Below are positions 1 through 11,580 of a DNA stretch of 64,000 bases, one piece after another. The first letter of the stretch is position 1. Every line of letters starts with the position of its first letter. The DNA comes from Eudorina sp. 2006-703-Eu-15. Lineage: Eukaryota > Chlorophyta > Chlorophyceae > Chlamydomonadales > Volvocaceae. The notes under the pieces are model-generated. The model was given only the letters and a program-made list of their open reading frames with translations, was not told the DNA's origin and searched no databases. The translations under genes were made by a program, and so were the position numbers. Where the stretch lies: assembly GCA_003117195.1 (NCBI GenBank), contig BDSI01000004.1:615290-679289 (forward strand). Reading direction: 5' to 3'.

Positions 1-271
1 GGGTACCGGCAGCAGGCCGGGGAAAACAGTGCGGAGAAGGAGGAGGAGGAGGAGGGGCGGGCGGAGGAGGGGGGGTTTCGCTGTCTTTGTTGACTGGAGG
101 GCCGGGAGGGAGCGAGGGAGGGAGGGCGCTCGAGGGCCTGCTGCCGCATCTGGCGTCAGGGGCGCCCTGACTGCCCTGCCATGCTATAGGCGCCCCCGGG
201 GGCGGTTGAAGCCTCGAGCCCTCCCCGCTCCGAAACCCCGGTAGAGGGAGACGCCAGTTGATAGGGCCCAC
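1..271. other. intronic sequence of the GT61-like gene, left edge
   Basis: No coding segment was found here. The stretch follows a good minus-strand donor (CAG|GTGGGC, last exon base 272), so it reads as an intron of the glycosyltransferase gene whose 3' exons lie outside the window. It holds a short GGA-rich run near 37-60 and G-rich runs to about 125. Confidence 0.5.
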
Positions 272-1587
272 CTGGTCGAAGCAGTGCACCCGGACGCCCT
301 CCCCGGACCACTCCACGTGGCCGGCCTCGGCGCTGCGACGCCCCAGCTCGGCCAGCGTGATCAGCGGCCGCCGACTGTACTGCGACAGCAGTACGGTATG
401 GTACGGCTCCAGCGCCAGGCCCGCGGGGGTCGCCAGCACCAGCGTCGCGTCGTTGTCTGCCGGGGAGTGGGTGGGTGGGTGGGTGGGTGGGCGGCGCCGG
501 GTTGGAGTGGCGGCTGCGGGCCCGGCTTGTGCGCCCCTCACATGACATGGCCTCACATCATGATACGGTACAGCACAGCACACAGCACACAGCACAGCAC
601 ACAGCATGAGTGCACGGTGCGAGTGCACTTGTGGATTGTAACCGCCGACCACCATCGTCCTTCCACTGCCAGTGCCGTCCATTTCCAACGGGCGCTCTCT
701 CACACGTGCGGACGTCGCTTGTTGTCCCCCTCCCCCTCCCCCTGTCCCCCAAACTTCATCCCCGTGCGGGGCTCCTACCCATCCGCTTAAGCCGCCGGCG
801 TGTTCGAACCCCCCGGGAGCTGCAGCGACCCCTTTTGGGCGCCCCCTCCGAAGGGGAGGGACGGGACACTGACGACCCTCCGGCGCTGCAGCGCACATAC
901 ATGAGGCGACCAGCCGCCACCTGCAGTCAGTTGCCCGGCGGCCGCCCCGCTGGCAGGCTCCCCTACCGCCGCCCACTGACCGGACCCCCCATCACGACAG
1001 ACAGACAGACAAACAGACAGACAGCGCAGTTTCCTCGCGCCGACCCCGGCGCCCCCTCCATGACGTCGCGGAGCAGGAGGCGGAGCCGCACCCGGGGTGA
1101 GGGCGTGGACGCGGAACATGTGGTCAACTTCGGTCAGCGCCTTGACCACGAAGGACTTGTAGTTGTAGGGGTAGTCCACCATCAGCACCACCGGCAGGGT
1201 GCAGTTGGACCAGGCGGGGTGCCGGAGCTGCGGTGTGGGCTCAGCTTTGCTGACCGGCCGCACGTGGATTGTGAAGTCGGGCTGCCAGCCGACGAGGGAA
1301 TCCGGGAAGGCGCTGCCCGGGGTGGGCAAGTTCCACAAGATGTTCTGCAGGAATGGCGTATTTTCTCGCCGGACGTTATCTATTTGGAACCGCTGCTCGT
1401 GGAGCACGATGCGGGAGCCGTGATCCACGCAAGCGGCTTTGAAGAGGGTGCAGTAGCTTGGCAGGGCGCCCCGATTCCATCGCACTGGTTGGCATTGATG
1501 GCCAAGAGCTGTCTTAACAAACAATGTCCTGCCATTAAGGCTGAGGTCTGCTGCTAAGAACAGCGCTAGGAACAACGACGCGGACAT
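272..1587 (-). CDS. GT61/DUF563-like glycosyltransferase, 5' part (partial at window edge)
   Basis: Exons (minus): 1587-1092 and 456-272, joined in phase (donor CCGG|GTGCGG, acceptor CCCCGGCAG|). The ATG at 1587 gives MSASLFLALFLAADLSLNG, a signal peptide or type II membrane anchor, which fits a Golgi/ER lumenal enzyme. The second exon encodes a strand-rich block ending in VRVHCFDQVG. The pattern of a YxxxLLSQYS segment, then RPLITL, then a Cys-Phe pair before a V-x-G resembles the central part of GT61 (DUF563) glycosyltransferases, which transfer pentoses or GlcNAc to glycoproteins or wall glycans. That assignment comes from pattern memory, not a search. A possible earlier start in the same frame is GTG and was not used. 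The gene continues past position 1, so the catalytic C-terminal half is not visible. Its 5' end lies about 480 bp from the stop of the next minus-strand gene. Confidence 0.6.
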
Positions 1588-1747
1588 CAGTGAGTTGAAA
1601 TTCACTCCGCCGGAAAAGCCATTTTATGAAATCGTGTGTACATCTACAACTTGAAGTGTAAACCAGTCGTGTGGTGTCATTTTATCATCATCCTGAGGCA
1701 GTTGCCAACTGCTAAGCGACTGACAAAGTCGACAGAAACGACAGCCG

Positions 1748-1752
1748 TTACA
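1748..1752 (-). terminator. putative TGTAA poly(A) signal of the HDO gene
   Basis: TTACA on the plus strand reads TGTAA on the minus strand, about 315 nt past the stop codon at 2066. TGTAA is the usual poly(A) signal in volvocine algae. The assignment is by distance only. Confidence 0.35.
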
Positions 1753-2065
1753 TCTCCAGAACAGTAATCATCATGACATTTCTGCAGGTATTTGAAGCCA
1801 GAGCGAGCAGTAAAAGCTGGTGACCTCGCAGCATACTCTCTCTTTCTCTCACTCCGCCGTACCGCACAGCGCCAGAAGTACCGTAGACTGCAGCCCAGGG
1901 TGGTTACTGTGCAGCCCAGTATGATTACCAAACTATCCACACCTACAATTTTCTGACTCTGCTACCTGCGCCGAGATCAACGCAACACAGACCGCAAGCG
2001 CCACAGGCTTTATCCCGCCTGAGAATGCAGGCCCGACTCTTTCGTTGTCCCACCCAATTCACTGC

Positions 2066-5000
2066 TCAGTCACGGCCCCGGCCTTCATTTGCCCTCCAGG
2101 CCTCTGCCGCCCGGATGTCCGCCACCAATGCAGCCCCCGCGCGCCTCCCCAAGGCCGCCTCCTGCTCGTAGCCCCACAGCACCTCCCAGCCGTACTCGAC
2201 GCCGTACCTGCAAACAAAAAAAGATGGACGGCGTTGCGAGGGCAGCTCGACATCCGCCCGTTGCGAGGGCAGCTCGACACCCGCAAGGTTGCGGCATCAA
2301 CCCCTCCATCACCTGCCCCGTTGCATTACACCGATTGAACTCCGGCAACACCGCCATGACATCCACAGCCACTGGGTCAAACGAAACATCTTCAGCCCGG
2401 GTGTCGTCAGTCCCAGTGGCGTCCCGAGTGGAGTTCGCATCCCTCGCCGTCGCCACCACATCCCGCACGTCGCCACCACATCCCGCACGTCACCACGCAC
2501 CGACGGATCAGCGGCACCGCCACCTCCTCCACCATCTGCCGCCCGTGCCGCTCGTCCTCCCGTACGTGCAGCTCCCAGTAACCCCAGGCGCTGGGAGACA
2601 GCCCCAGCCGCTGCGCGGCGGCGCAGTATGTACGGTACACGGACGGGCCGTTGACCTGCGTGCGGGAATGTACGGCAGGAGGTGCGGCAGGGGGTGCATT
2701 ATTATTAAGGTTATTACAGCGGACCCCGCGGGTCATCGGTGACAGCCGCAGCTGCCTCACCATACACTGCATAAACGAAACTGCACCACCATCGCGCACC
2801 AGACAGGCTCCACGAATGCACCGAAACACCCCCCGTGCCCACTCTACCAGGGAACCACCCCGTTCCTGAGAACCAACCACAGCCAGGGATAAAGCCCGCT
2901 CAGGGGTAGCATGCTTGCGGAGTGTCCTGTGCAGCTTGCTTTCGAGTTCTCTCAGATGCAAGCACGTTTCCCTTTCGGGCACGCAAGGGCGGGAGGGAGG
3001 GCACTGTAAAGCGACCTTGGCTATGGAGCAATCGCAACCCAGCTGAGTGTCTACAAGGGTGCAAGTTGAGAAAAGGTGCGCAAGAATGGTGGTGCTTAAG
3101 AGGACTAATGAGGGTTGTGCACCGACCTGCACCGGCAAACGGATCTGCCGTACCTCGAAGTACGTCAAGCCACCCAGGTAGCGCAGGTAGTTGCGCCGCC
3201 GCTCCGTGAGCAGGAAATTGTGGTTGGCGTTGGCCAGGCACTGGCGCAGGGGTTTGGATTCGGGGTTTGGTTCCGGAGGGAGGCGCTTTCTGCTCGTCTC
3301 GTCCGGGCGTATCGCCCTTTGGGTCAGTCGGATGGACAGCGAAGAAGAAGAGGAAGCGAAGAAGAACAATAATTGCGGGCCTTCAGCTGCCGCAGCCGTC
3401 TGCAGCCCTTTTGAAGCAGCAGTTACCACAGAGAAGAGAACGAATGGTCAAATGCTACAGCAGCGGGCCCCCTGAGGGGATCATCGGTGGGTGCCTGCCT
3501 AGCATGGCCGAGTCCCGGCTGCCCGCGGCTTTGGCCCCCTCAGCCCTCACCCACCCGCACTACCTCCACCCACCGACCTGCGGCATGCACCCAGCCACCC
3601 AGCCAACCACTCACCTGCCAAGGCACCAAGTCGAAGTACGCCTCGGGCCTTATGTCCAGATCCAACTGGGACATCATGGACTGATAGAACGTCGAGTGCT
3701 TGCGGGGTAGCTTGCCGTTGCCGTACTCCTGCACGGGGCGCGAACGTGTGTTTTGTACGGCGCGGTCGCGGTCGCCCGTCTGGCCCCTTCCCCGACAACG
3801 GCCCCATAGCAAACATCATCAATGACCCGCGGGGTCCACCGTGACATCATTAATGATAATGCACCATGCCATAAGTTATGATAACACTACCTCATGTTGA
3901 AGGCGGAGCGACCGGATTAATTAAGGTTACCTTCAGAAGGGATAGCATAGCATCTGGAATAACGTTTGGGGCACCCCCCGACACGGCGAACCCCGTGACC
4001 CTATTCCAGACCATTACCCAGCACCCTCGAGGGGCGGTTGGAAAATGCTGGAACCCCACCGCCCTTCCGGCGCGTTCACGCCTCCGCGACTCCGCGTCCC
4101 ACCACTGCCTCACCCCCACCCCGCACCCCGCACCCCCACCCCACCCTACCCCTCTGCCCTACCCCATCTCTCTCGCGCACTACCACCGGGGCCCTCGCCC
4201 CCGACCACCTCGACCCAGCGGCCGCCCCACCTCCATCAGCACACGGAACACGGCGGACGCCACCTCGTTGGGCGCCCCGGCGCACACCCGGGCCTGCCGG
4301 CTGGCCTCCACGAGCCCGTCCAGCGAACCTGGAGGGGGGTCGTGGGGGCCGCGGGGGCCGCGGGGGGTCGGTCAGTCAGTCAGTCGGTCGGTCGGGGGCC
4401 CCGGGGCTGAGCGCGGACCTACCGACTGCGAGGAGGTGGCGGTAGCCCTGCAGACTCATCTCCTCCCGGATGTACGACAAGGTGGGGCTGGGCGGCGGTC
4501 CCACGTCACGGGCGGCCCGCTCGCGCAGCTCGTCCACCATCTGTACGGGACGAGATTAAATGCATCAGCGCGATACGGTATCATACTTTTTTTGAGTTCT
4601 GGGGTCCGCAGTAACAACATACACATGGCACATTCAGTTTTGCAATTCCAGGTCGACATCCTCTGCACATTCCCAACTGATGATTTTTATTATTATGGAT
4701 GTTACAGCGGACCCCGCGGGTCATCGGTGACATGATTATATTATCAACGGGTAGTTATTGATGATGAAGCGAAACGGTGCATCAGACCCTCCACCAGATC
4801 AAGGTGCCCTGCACATCTGTACGGTTGTGCGTCTGCGCGTCACTAATCAGTACGATGTCGCCGCCCGTACTGACCGCAAGGCTCGTACAGTCTGTCGTAC
4901 CTGCTCGACGGTCATGCCGGCGAACGTCTCGACGCATGCTGTTCCCGCCTGCTGCTGCTGCTGCTGTCTCTCCCAGGCCTGCCACGAAGACTCCAAACGA

Positions 5001-7110
5001 TCCCGGAGCGCGAGCAACACGGGCGACCTCTCGTTCTCGTAATTCCGCAGATCGTCGTACCTGTGCAGTACGAAATACGACAGATACAGCACGCGAGGTC
5101 TGCCCGCGTCGGCTGCTGCTGAAGCTGTAGCTTTGCGCGGCGGGGAGGGGGAAGGGGCGCAGGGGCCCAGATCCCCCGTGCAATGCAGTAACTCCTGGCT
5201 GTGCAACCACCAACGCCGCATGTGTGGCCGTACCAGAAGTGGTTGAGGCGGTTGAGGCGGTACAGTGTACGGTGAATGAAGGTCCGGCAAGCGTCGCCCA
5301 CCGCATTGTCATTGTCCTCCAGGCCTGCCAGAATAGAAGCGCATATTCAAACAGGTATTGGACATGCGGAGATCCCTTGCTGGGGCTCACAACCGCGACT
5401 GGCGCTGCTTTCATGCCTGCCCTCACCGTATCATGACAGTTGACAGATCCCGCAGCTCGGGTTGGGGGGGCCCAGTCGGCCGCATAGGGGACCACATGCG
5501 TGGACCCGCAGCTCCCTGTCACCCCGGTCGTTCTGTCAACGGTCATTCTCTCTGCGCAACGCATCCCCGTCCGTTTATGATGTTGATCCCCCCGGTCCAT
5601 TTTACGCCTCAACTTTCAACCCCAACCCCGGCCAGCGCTTTGTTTTTGCAGCACATGGGCTATGCCCGGTGACGTCATCGCGGCTCCCGCCTCATCAGCT
5701 CCGTGTTGTACACCGACCGACACCCAGATTCGGTACGAGCGCGTCCGTACGACAATCCCCCGTGGGGCCTGCCCAACGCAGATCTCCTTCCTACGGAAAG
5801 GTGCGGAACTGCATCGACTGACTGACTGACTGACTGACTGACTGACTGACTGACTGACTGACTGACTGACTGACTGAGTCCAGAAGAGTCCGAAGACGGA
5901 TTTCCCCGCCCCCCCCCTCACCGGCCGTCGAGGTGAGCCCGAGCCGCGTGGCGGCATCCGCGGCGTCTTCCACCCTTTGTACGGCGATCTGTACTTGCTC
6001 GTCCCCGGCCGCAAACCGCTCGTCCAGGTGGGGCGCGCGCAGCAGCTCCAGGAGGGCCCTCTCACTGGCGGCGAAGTCGACTGCGAGTTGGGGTTGCGGT
6101 CGAACTACGGTGCCGGCCGAACGAACGGCGGAAGGTAACAGCTAACGCGGGTAACCGACTACGGCTGCCACCGATCACCCGCGGGGTTCAATCTTCGATG
6201 TAACATCCTTGTCAGGGGGGCCGCAGGGACCCGGGCATCCTACAACAACAACCACCGTGGCTGATCCACGTGCATTCGATCGAATCCGCCCTGTTGCATT
6301 ATTTTTGCGCGGCGTTGCCGGAGCTACGTTTCTCCGTTCCGGCGTTGCACGCCGGAGCTATGGCTTCGTCCGTAGATTCCGACCTCCGTTGGTCTGTTGG
6401 TGTGGGGCTACGGTCGTTGGTGTCCTGGCCTGTGCTTCGCATCCGCGCCTTCAACTCTCCGGTCTCGAACCGAACCGACCCAGCACACAGAGAGAAGACC
6501 AGCTTGCGCAAGGGCTTGACGCCCAACCGCCACCTCCGGGGGTCCAACCCCGCGTGCCGCCCTGCTCACCTCCTCCGCACTGCCCAGGACCGGCCAGCCC
6601 CACCCCGCAGGGATCCGACTCGCCGTAGCCGGGCAGCGGCCGCTCGGCCGCCCGCAGCGCCGCCGGATCCTCCAGGCAGGGCGGCAACCGACATAACGGC
6701 CGATCCGACTTCCAAACGGCCACCTCCTCGGAGGGGTTGCGGAGGCTGACGAGCGCAGCGGCAGCCGCCGCGCTAGCGGCCGCGGCTTGGGCCACTGACG
6801 AGGTAGGGGAGAAGACTGTGGCGGTGGAATCGGCGGAGCTGGGGGCGGCGGCGGCGGCGATGCCGCCGCTGCCGCCGCGGCCGCCCCGGTCGCCGCTGAT
6901 GATCGCCGGGACGCTGAAGCGGCCGAGGGCTGGCGCGGCGGTGTTGGTGCGACGGCGAAGCGGCAGAGGTGTCAACCGAGACCCGGCGTGTGGGTCTGGT
7001 TGAGGGTGCGCCTGCGCGGCTGCCCCGCGGCGAGGGAGAAGGGAGTGTGCCCGAGGGGCGGCGATGGCTCGCGGCTGCCACACGGCGGCCTTCTTCATCC
7101 TTACGTTCAT
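2066..7110 (-). CDS. heme-oxygenase-like diiron (HDO) / iron-containing redox enzyme family protein
   Basis: Exons (minus): 7110-6570, 6080-5922, 5324-5234, 5060-4901, 4540-4423, 4328-4231, 3728-3615, 3240-3154, 2655-2501, 2208/2207-2066. The sum is 1665 nt, 554 aa, with every phase matching. Start is ATG 7110 (second Met four codons later). The first ~110 residues are A/R/P/S-rich and look like an organelle transit peptide. The C-terminal ~175 residues match the cyanobacterial/actinobacterial 'iron-containing redox enzyme' family (PF14518-like): EEYGNGKLPRKH, LRYLGGLTYFE, YWELHVREDERHG, WEVLWGYEQEAAL. By analogy with CADD/UndA-type HDO proteins, the six metal ligands would be E390, H400, E456, H486, D490 and H493, and all are present, so a functional dinuclear metal site is likely. 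The substrate is unknown; family members oxidise fatty acids, amino acids or Tyr-derived precursors. Several donors are GTACGG/GTACGA. It is divergent from the methyltransferase gene. Confidence 0.8.
2232..2285 (+). repeat. two-copy direct repeat in the last HDO intron
   Basis: Two adjacent copies of a ~26-bp unit containing GCGAGGGCAGCTCGACA lie just upstream (gene sense) of the last HDO exon. A second tandem pair (CGTCGCCACCACATCCCGCA) lies at about 2450-2490 in the same intron. Confidence 0.6.
2714..2744 (+). repeat. palindrome-centred dispersed element, copy A
   Basis: A 31-bp stretch identical to copy B at 4702-4732, centred on GGACCCCGCGGGTC and flanked by TTACAGC and ATCGGTGACA. It is preceded by an ATTATTAAGG tract. 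It lies in the HDO intron between exons 8 and 9. Confidence 0.75.
3815..3862 (-). repeat. palindrome-centred dispersed element, copy C
   Basis: Opposite orientation to copies A and B: CATCATCAATGACCCGCGGG core followed by GTCCACCGTGACATCATTAA. It lies in an HDO intron. The flanks CATCATTAAT and GTGACATCATTAATG are themselves near-palindromic, as in copy D. Confidence 0.65.
4702..4732 (+). repeat. palindrome-centred dispersed element, copy B
   Basis: Identical over 31 bp to 2714-2744. Upstream is TTATTATTATGGATG, the AT-rich flank seen in the other copies. It lies in the HDO intron between exons 4 and 5. Confidence 0.75.
5816..5876. repeat. (GACT)n microsatellite
   Basis: About 15 uninterrupted GACT units in the HDO intron after exon 2. 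They produce the artefactual SQSVSQSV translations on the minus strand. Confidence 0.95.
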
Positions 7111-8374
7111 CCTCAAGTAAGAACTGCTGCTGCTATTGATTCTGACTGACTTCTCAGTATTGCACAGGCGGGTCCACCTTGTAACTGTAACGGTTACAAT
7201 GCAGGCGGACGCTGACCGAACGAAACACTCCTTGGTTGTTTCAGCGTGTGGATTCGATATGCTGCGGCAGGATGTGACGCGAGGCGACGCGGTCCACCCT
7301 CGGCCGCACTCAGCAAGCGGTGAGGCGACCGCCTTCGCCCAAACCCTCAACGCCGGAGGGAGCGCCGGAATCAGAACGTTCAGGTGCCAGGCAGGGTGGC
7401 TATCTTAAGATATGAATATATATTCGGCCGAAAATCTTGAGTTTTGATAGATACTTTCCCTCGGGAGAAAAATGAGGTTTTAGATACTCATGGCCTCTCG
7501 CGCGGGGAAAAGCCCCATTTGAGTAGATAAAATGCCGGCAAAAGCTCCCTCCGACAGATACTTTCAGCACGATTGGGCGAGGAGTATCTCCGGCCGTAGA
7601 TACTCTGCAAAATAAGATAGCCACCCTGGTGCCAGGGCCGCTAGAGTTGCAGACCTTTGATACCTCGGATTGCGTGCTATGGGGTTGGGGTTGGCTTTTG
7701 GGGGGCCAAAGCGCATATCCTACGGGTGTCCGCGGATCCAGCTTTAGAATGATTTGCATCGACATTACGCAAACCAAATCTGCAATCCTGCTGCGCGAAA
7801 CGTGGAGGCGGGGCTAACACATCACAAAAGTGTGATGTCATCATCCGCTGAGGAAACGGCCACGCGCGCGCCGCGGAAGGACCCCTCGCCATCGCTGCCC
7901 CCCCGTGTGCCCACGTCTTCGACGTATGCGGTATCTATTACGCAGCGTCGTGCAGAGCGGAAGATAACCGCGGAAGATAAGCCTCTCCCTCTCATATACC
8001 TCGAAGCGGTCCAGCCCAACGACCCATCGAAGGCCTTTGACTTCAAAAAAGAGACGTGTACCCCTTTTTTTCCGCGCGACCCTCATTCCTCCCCGTTACA
8101 CCTGTAACGGAACTATATTTTCCTGAAGAATTGCCGGGCTGGAACCTGGAAGGCGATTGCCGGGCTTTGGCTCTTGACCCACGTGACCCCACCGGACTGC
8201 CAACGGTTACTGCCGGACTCGTGCCAGCTCGTGCCTCGATTGCCAACGACCTGCATTGCGGCCACACCATCCATCTTCCGACGTGATATCTTGACGACCC
8301 GCGCGTTATTTCTCTTACTGCTCGATCGCCCATCCGTCCGTGCCTGAGCGGCGACTCCGAGGGCGCCTTGCGTC
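7111..8374. promoter_or_regulatory. head-to-head intergenic region carrying a MITE
   Basis: The ATG of the HDO gene (7110, minus) and the modelled ATG of the methyltransferase (8375, plus) face away from each other, so this 1.26-kb stretch holds both promoters and 5' UTRs. It contains the complete hAT-type MITE at 7392-7628. Minus-strand ORFs between 7822 and 8333 have no recognisable content. No TATA box could be assigned confidently. Confidence 0.5.
7392..7628. mobile_element. non-autonomous hAT-type MITE (237 bp) with 8-bp target duplication
   Basis: The ends are a perfect 16-bp inverted repeat, CAGGGTGGCTATCTTA ... TAAGATAGCCACCCTG. Immediately outside, GTGCCAGG occurs at 7384-7391 and again at 7629-7636, an 8-bp target-site duplication. 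CAGGG termini plus an 8-bp duplication are typical of the hAT superfamily. No ORF of note lies inside, so it is non-autonomous. The interior is AT-richer than its surroundings and carries about five AGATACT (or AGTATCT) motifs, which may be internal transposase-binding subrepeats. Confidence 0.9.
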
Positions 8375-9601
8375 ATGCCGACATTGGCGGCTTGGGGCAC
8401 CAGACCGTGTGCGGCGGCGGCGGCCACGCCTTCGCCTCCGCCACCCGCGCCCTGCCGCCGCTCCCCTACCTCCCGTCGACACCCATCGGCCGCGGACGCA
8501 CCTTCCGCCCTCCCTGGGCGCCTTCCACGTCTCAGCGCCTCCCGCGGCTGGACGGCGCGTGGCAGCGGCGGCGGCGGCTCCCGCCCTGTGGAGCGCATCA
8601 ACGCCGCCGCCGGCGCCGGCCCTGGGGCCGCCTGCGGCGGCGGCGGTGGCGGCGGAAATGAGGCCCGCGCTCGCGGGGGCGCGGAAGGCTTCGCCGCTTC
8701 GGTGATGAGGCAAGGGCTGCAGGCGGCGTCCAACACCGTCGCGGTCGCCCTTAGGGAGACGGAGACGGAGATGGGCGCCGCCTCTGACAGTCGCCCGCAG
8801 GAGGCCGCCGCCCTCCACCTTCCCTCGACCACCAGCCCGCCGCGGTAGGACCCACCCAACATATACCTCGTTGCGGCCCGCATGCCTTCCCCAGCTCTGC
8901 CCGGTGTGATGTGCCGCACACCCGCGCACCATCTGGGTAACCCACGACGCGCAGCAGCGCGCTGAACTCTTGACAGTCCGCGGCCGCCCCGAGGGGGGGC
9001 AAGCAAGCAAGAAAGCGGGCAGCAAAGTTTTGGTTTGGTAGGCCTAGCCCTAGCCAGGGAAAGGTCCCCTCCAGGGAGGAGGGGAGGCCTCGCCCAGTCA
9101 GCCGCCGGGAGCCGCCGTCGCCGTCCCGTGTTAGTTTCGTTTTGAGCTGAGCTGCGCAGCCCGGTGAGAGACGGTGATTGCTCCTCGTCGTTACGTCGTA
9201 CATCATCCCCGCCGTACCGACCTGGTGATCCCGGATCCCGGATCCCGCTTGCGCCGCGGCCTCAGGTCCCCGGACTACAGCCCCGCCGAGGTCTTTATGT
9301 GCCGGGAGGAGTCCCTCTTCTACAGTCAAGTGCTGGAGAAGATGCTGCCTGCCGTGGCGCGCCGGCATCGGCTCCTCCGCAAGGGCGGAACGGGCGCCGC
9401 CGCGCAGGCGGGCACGGCCGGGGCCGCGGACGGCGCTGCCGGCAGCGGAGGGGCCGCCGCGGGTGCTGCCGCTGCCGGCGGCGCGGCGCAGCCGGTGCAG
9501 GCGCGGGGCGGGGCCGGTGGCGGCCAGGCGCTCAAGGTGGTGGAGTTCGGGTCGGGGGACGGTCAGCCCGTGATCAGCGCCATTACAAGGACCAGGTGAG
9601 T

Positions 9602-9634
<33 letters not shown>

Positions 9635-11580
9635 GTGTCCTACGTCCTACACTCCAACTGGGATGGCCGGGAAGGATTGCCTGGGCTGGGGACGGTGATG
9701 GAGCCGCACCTCGAACGGTCCGGTCGAGCAGGAGACGGCTGCGGGCGCCACCGTCCCCGTCCCCGCACTGCCATGCCAGATGCGAAATGTCAGGTGCCGC
9801 TGCCACTGGTCATGCTCCGCTTCCGTGGAGGCACCGTGAGCTCCGTGGGAGGGCGAGCACGACGCGTACAACGCACGCTTTCCGACCCTTCAACTCCCAT
9901 TTATTTATTGTACAACTGTTTTTTGTGTAACAACTGCTGTATGCTTCACCTCGCACGGTGCGATCTCAAGGTTCGAGGGCGTCGTGTACGGCTTCGAGCT
10001 GAACCCGATCTCCGCGGGTCTTGCGCGCTCCAACGCCGCTGCCATGGGGCTGTCGGAGCAGTACCAGGTGTGTATATACGGTGCCGTACGTCGGGGCGGG
10101 CGGGGACAGCTGCAGACGGTCCCATGCTGCGCCGTACTGCCGGGGCCCTTCTTAGAGGCGCCGGACGATTGAGCTGGCACAGAACGCCGCGGGTGTCGGC
10201 AGTCCGGGAGTCCGCGTGTCTCAAATCATCGCGCCTGCCCGATTTCCATATACCATGGGCCCGTTGGATTGGCCGACCGTGACTGCGGGTCCAACCTTGC
10301 AACGGCCGCTCCACCCTACCATGTTCCGTCAACACCGGTCCGTACTGTACCGCCCGGACAGATCAGCACGGGCTGCTTCTACCATGGTGTGTCCGCCCCC
10401 GACTCGCCCGCTGCGGGTGCCGAGTGCCTGATCGCCAACCCACCCTACCTGCCGGCACCCGACTCTGACATCCTGATGCCGGAGCTCTGGGGCGGCCGCG
10501 ACGGCTCGGAGCTGACCGGGGTGGGGAACATGCCGGGTAGTGTTGGCGTCTCGAATAAAATACCAGTAATCCTTATGGAGACCCAAATCCCGGGAAAATC
10601 CTGTTTCCTGGACCCTCAGGAAACCTGCGCGATTTGATATGCTGTTGTGAACCGGAAACCTGCCCTGCCAACTACTTCGCAAACTGTTAAGAGGGCCTGG
10701 GAAGTTCAAGTCCTGCATCGCACACCTGTCAACCGCCAAAACACACTCTCGCAGCCGTGCCTGTCGGTGCCTGTTCGGTCACCAGCCGTATGCATCTCCC
10801 GACGCCACGGCCGCGATTCGCTCCTCGTGCTTCTATCTCGCGCTTCTTCTGTGCGGCCGCACTCTCGCCGTCCCGCGCAGGAGCTGCTGTCGATGGGTTT
10901 CCCGTACGCCGTGATGCTCATATCGTCGTTCTCAAACCCCGCGGCCGTGCTGCGTCATGCGGCCGCGGAGGGCTACCGGGTGGTGGATTTCCAGTTGACA
11001 CCGCTGCAGTTCGGCACCTACTCGTCGGAGCCGAAGGTGAATGCGGTGCGGGGGCCGGGGCGGACACAGACCCGCGGCCGGCAGATGCGGGGCCACTGAC
11101 GCGGCCGGCACACGTGAGCCTGGAAGTAACGACCAGCAACCAACCAATCATCACAGCAGTCAATGCATCCAGCATTTGGAAGGTCGAAGGTCACAGGCGG
11201 ACAGCCCAAAGTGATTCGAGGTTATTCCACCCCACATGCCCCAGCCATTCGTCTCTGCACGACTCTGCACGGTACTACTACGGTGCCTCATGGCAACAAA
11301 ATACCGTGCGCAGGTACGCAGCTGGATCCAAGCGATGCGGACCCGCGGCGAGGCGTTCTACAGCGGTAAGACCTACATGCTGGCGGGGGTGCTGTTCGAG
11401 AAGAAGCGGCTGCCCAAGGGTGAGCAGCCGGTCGCGGCGTACAGGCGGTCCTGCAACGGCAACGGGGGCGGCGGCGCCGTCGGCACGGTGTATCATCTGG
11501 TGGACACCGGCCAGAAGACGGATGATGACGACGACCGGGACATATCTCCGCAGCTGCTGCGCGTCCTGACGGCGCTGTAG
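8375..11580 (+). CDS. HemK-like class I SAM-dependent methyltransferase (NPPY motif)
   Basis: Exons: 8375-8844, 9266-9595, 9971-10067, 10362-10520, 10881-11036, 11314-11580 (TAG). Total 1479 nt, 492 aa, all phases consistent. The first exon (ATG 8375) is A/R/P/S-rich and would be an organelle transit peptide; it is the least certain part because it rests only on phase and composition. Motif I is EFGSGDG (residues 250-256). The catalytic-loop motif is IANPPYLPAPDSD (NPPY at 325-328), as in N5-glutamine and N6-adenine methyltransferases. The later blocks GFPYAVMLISSFSNP, FGTYSSEPK and KTYMLAGVLFEKK match an uncharacterised cyanobacterial family of HemK-like enzymes, so a plastid origin is plausible. 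The substrate is unknown. The intron after exon 2 opens with a GA-rich tract at the donor (GTGAGTGAGAGAG...). Confidence 0.75.
9596..9633. repeat. (GA)n tract beginning at a 5' splice site
   Basis: The donor GTGAGTGAGAGAGAG runs straight into a GA-repeat of about 30 bp. One of several arrays in the window that start at the donor. Confidence 0.9.

Noticed and set aside
1588..1605. Start of the GT61-like gene at 1605
   Set aside because: The codon is GTG; the first in-frame ATG (1587) opens directly into a signal-peptide-like stretch.
9174..9270. Start of the methyltransferase at 9174 as the ORF suggests
   Set aside because: That start is GTG and lies before a good acceptor (CCTCAG at 9260-9265). 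An upstream ATG exon joins in phase instead.
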